Source: Pseudomonadota bacterium | GTDB lineage: Bacteria; Pseudomonadota; Gammaproteobacteria; Burkholderiales; Burkholderiaceae | Reading direction: 5' to 3' | NCBI GenBank assembly: GCA_963205525.1 | Contig: CAUJJP010000226.1 | Span: 1 to 36,646 of the forward strand | Length of the DNA stretch: 36,646 nt | In this document: positions 34,770 through 36,646 of the stretch, piece after piece | Layout: each line of letters opens with the position of its first letter | Position numbering within the stretch: position 1 is the first letter of the stretch | The notes under the pieces: model-generated | Database searches by the model: none | What the model saw: the letters and a program-made list of their open reading frames with translations, nothing else | Told to the model about the DNA's origin: nothing | Made by a program: the position numbers and the translations under genes

Positions 34770-35888
34770 ATGAAGTCCTCGCACCGCCTGCCTGCCGTCG
34801 TCCTCGCGTCCCTGCTCGCCGCGTCCGCCGCCCATGCGCAGGCGCCCAACACCGAGCCCAAGGTGCTCAACGTCTACAACTGGGCCGAGTACATCGGCGA
34901 GGACACGCTGAAGGACTTCGAGAAGGAAACCGGGATCAAGGTCCGCTACGACAACTTCGACACCAACGAGATCCTGCACGCCAAGCTGGTGGCCGGGCGT
35001 ACCGGCTACGACATCGTGGTGCCGAGCGCGCACTTCGCGAAGACGCAGATCCAGGCCGGGCTGTTCCAGAAGCTGGACAAGTCGCTGCTGCCGAACTGGA
35101 AGAACCTGGACCCGGCGCTGCTGGCACAGCAGCAGGGGGTGGACCCCGGCAACCAGTACCTGGTGACCTGGATGTGGGGCTACATCACGGTGGGCATCAA
35201 CACCAAACAGGTCAAGGCCGCGCTCGGCGGCCTGCCGATGCCGGCCAACCCCTGGGACCTGATCTTCAAGCCCGAGTACGCCGGCAAGCTCAAGGGCTGC
35301 GGCATCAGCGTGCTCGACTCCGCCTCCGAGGTGCTGCCGGTGGCCATGATCTACGCCGGCAAGCCGCCCTACAGCACCAACGCCAAGGACTACGACGCGG
35401 CGCAGAAGGTGCTGATGGACGCGCGCCCCTACCTCACCCGCCTGTCCTCGTCGGGCTACATCGACGAGCTCGCCAAGGGCGATCTGTGCGCGGTGATGGG
35501 CTATTCGGGTGACATCAACATCGCGCGCAACCGCGCGCTGGAGGGCAAGACCGGGCAGGACATTAAGGCGCTGATCCCGCCCACCGGCGCGACCCTGTTC
35601 TTCGACTCGATGGCCATCCCCAAGGACGCGCCGCACCCCTTGAACGCACACATCTTCATCAACTACATCCTGCGCCCGCAGGTGCACGGCTCGCTCACGA
35701 ACGCGGTCTTCTACGCCAACCCGAACGCGGCCTCCAAGCCCTTTGTCGACAAGAAGGTGGCGAACGATCCGACGGTCTTCCTGTCGGCCGAGGACATGAA
35801 GAAGATGACGCCGCCGGACGCGGTGCCGCAGAACATCCGCCGCATCCAGACCCGCATCTTCACCAGCTACCGCGCGAACGTGAAGTGA
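34770..35888 (+). CDS. Polyamine-type ABC transporter substrate-binding protein (PotF/PotD family)
   Basis: This 372-residue periplasmic binding protein has a signal peptide at residues 1-23 (ending AAHA|Q). Family features are LNVYNWAEYIGEDTLKDFEKETGIKVRYDNFDTNEILHAKL and GYDIVVPSAHFAKTQIQAGLFQKLDKS, where Trp and Asp residues line the polyamine site in PotF. The central AALGGLPMPANPWDLIFKPEYAGKL and GYSGDINIARNRA also match. It most resembles the putrescine-binding PotF. No permease or ATPase genes follow: the next gene is DUF924, 8 bp later. It is therefore an orphan binding protein in this window, possibly serving a transporter elsewhere or a sensor. The ligand is inferred from family resemblance. 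Confidence 0.88.
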   Translation: MKSSHRLPAVVLASLLAASAAHAQAPNTEPKVLNVYNWAEYIGEDTLKDFEKETGIKVRYDNFDTNEILHAKLVAGRTGYDIVVPSAHFAKTQIQAGLFQKLDKSLLPNWKNLDPALLAQQQGVDPGNQYLVTWMWGYITVGINTKQVKAALGGLPMPANPWDLIFKPEYAGKLKGCGISVLDSASEVLPVAMIYAGKPPYSTNAKDYDAAQKVLMDARPYLTRLSSSGYIDELAKGDLCAVMGYSGDINIARNRALEGKTGQDIKALIPPTGATLFFDSMAIPKDAPHPLNAHIFINYILRPQVHGSLTNAVFYANPNAASKPFVDKKVANDPTVFLSAEDMKKMTPPDAVPQNIRRIQTRIFTSYRANVK

Positions 35889-35896
35889 GGCGTGAG

Positions 35897-36493
35897 ATGC
35901 CGGATCCCGGCCAGCTTGCAGCCGACGAGGCCGCGGTGCTTGGTTTCTGGTTCGGCGCGCCGCCGTGGTCCGCGCGTGCCGAATGGTTCCGCAAGGATCC
36001 GGCTTTCGATGCGGCGATACGCGAACGCTTCGGCGACCTCGTCGACGCCGCCATCGACGGCCGGCTTGCGGCAGTGGCTGCGGACGTGCAGGCGGCGCTG
36101 GCGCGGCTGATCCTGCTCGACCAGTTCCCGCGCAACCTGTTTCGCGGCCAGGCGCGCGCCTTCGCGGGCGACGCCCAGGCGCTGGCGCTGGCCCTGGCAC
36201 TGATAGACCGCGGCGCCGAGCAGGCGCTGCACCCGCTGCAGCGCTGGTTCGTCTACCTGCCGCTGGAGCACGCCGAGGACCTGGCGCTGCAGGACCGCAG
36301 CGTGGCGCTGTTTGCGGCGCTGGCGGCGCAGACGGCGCAGGCGCCGGACATGACGGGGGCGCTGGACTATGCCGAGCGCCACCGCGAGGTGATACGCCGC
36401 TTCGGCCGCTTTCCGCACCGCAACGCGGCGCTGGGCCGCACCAGCAGCGCCGACGAGCAGGCCTGGCTGGCGCTGCCGGGCAGCGGATTCTGA
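35897..36493 (+). CDS. DUF924 family protein
   Basis: This 198-residue helical protein starts at the ATG at 35897 with GAGG six bases upstream; a GTG at 35885 overlapping the previous stop is less likely. The DUF924 pattern is complete: AAVLGFWFGAPPWSARAEWFRKDPAFDAAIRERFGDLV at the N terminus, ARLILLDQFPRNLFRGQARAFAGD in the middle, and LQRWFVYLPLEHAEDLALQDRSVALF. The fold is an all-alpha TPR-like domain and the function is unknown. It begins 8 bp after the polyamine-binding protein stop, so the two may be co-transcribed, but I see no functional link. Confidence 0.9.
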   Translation: MPDPGQLAADEAAVLGFWFGAPPWSARAEWFRKDPAFDAAIRERFGDLVDAAIDGRLAAVAADVQAALARLILLDQFPRNLFRGQARAFAGDAQALALALALIDRGAEQALHPLQRWFVYLPLEHAEDLALQDRSVALFAALAAQTAQAPDMTGALDYAERHREVIRRFGRFPHRNAALGRTSSADEQAWLALPGSGF

Positions 36494-36506
36494 GCGCCCC
36501 CAGGGC

Positions 36507-36572
36507 CGGGCTGCGCCCAGCCCGCCCCCCGTGGGGGTCAAGGAAACTTGGGACGGCCCGGCGTTTCCTTGA
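36507..36572 (+). terminator. Stem-loops after the DUF924 gene
   Basis: A 7-bp stem (36507-36513 with 36518-36524) is followed by a CCCC/GGGG hairpin at 36526-36537. Then comes a perfect 10-bp inverted repeat TCAAGGAAAC / GTTTCCTTGA at 36538-36547 and 36563-36572. The first two look like a terminator without T-tail; the last could be a regulatory site for the next gene. Confidence 0.4.
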
Positions 36573-36620
36573 GAGCATCCCAGGCCCCTGGCGGCGCCCG
36601 GCGTTCGCGGAGAAACGACC

Positions 36621-36646
36621 TTGAGCTACAAGGCGAACGGCAGCGC
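36621..36646 (+). CDS. Possible start of a next gene (cut by window end)
   Basis: A TTG at 36621 with GGAG eight bases upstream opens a frame reading MSYKANGS to the last base. The ribosome-binding site looks genuine, but only eight codons are present, so the product cannot be named. Confidence 0.3.

Overview
The window is a high-GC chromosomal segment from a betaproteobacterium, most likely Burkholderiales of the Rubrivivax/Leptothrix/Aquincola type. The grounds are the gene order (mnmE-yidC-yidD-rnpA-rpmH facing away from dnaA-dnaN-gyrB), the kdsD-kdsC-lptC block divergent from a Kef-type antiporter, two PEP-CTERM proteins, and strong TGA stop preference. It is mostly a core-genome region containing the replication-origin neighbourhood. 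I see no phage, insertion sequence, tRNA, rRNA or CRISPR array.

Layout. 1-3123: end of prkA, then a DUF444/YeaH gene and a SpoVR-family gene, a conserved stress/starvation operon. 3344-6635: a UDP-glucuronate 4-epimerase-like enzyme, then two divergent PEP-CTERM (exosortase substrate) genes sharing a 487-bp region that holds a sigma-54-type promoter match in each direction. 6731-12128: a secreted trypsin-like protease coupled to an FAD-linked lactate/glycolate-type dehydrogenase, a PduO-type cobalamin adenosyltransferase, a GST, and a long-chain acyl-CoA synthetase. 12245-16755: an HDOD protein, then a marC / nitronate monooxygenase-like / GMC oxidoreductase operon. 17018-17572: a glycine-rich RRM protein with a textbook terminator. 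17774-23434: SDR, lptC, kdsC and kdsD (Kdo/LPS supply), divergent from a CPA2 antiporter followed by apt. 23708-33992: the origin region, with mnmE, yidC, yidD, rnpA and rpmH leftward and dnaA, dnaN and gyrB rightward. 34044-36493: an NnrU-family membrane protein, an orphan polyamine-type binding protein and a DUF924 protein.

The most striking observation is in dnaA. The reading frame is interrupted by an in-frame TAG at 29525-29527, exactly between the AAA+ ATPase (domain III) and the DNA-binding domain IV. The frame is otherwise uninterrupted, and a GTG codon directly follows the stop. Because dnaA is normally essential, this is either a single-base sequence error (AAG to TAG), a suppressed amber codon, or a genuinely split initiator. 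TAG ends mnmE at its conserved C terminus, so wholesale TAG reassignment is unlikely. Around it lie DnaA-box-like sites in rnpA, in the rpmH-dnaA gap (one perfect box) and in the dnaA-dnaN gap, plus several perfect inverted repeats, including a 15-bp hairpin over the dnaN stop codon.

A second coherent system is the divergent PEP-CTERM pair with putative RpoN promoters next to a nucleotide-sugar epimerase. This fits exopolysaccharide/exosortase-linked surface biology.
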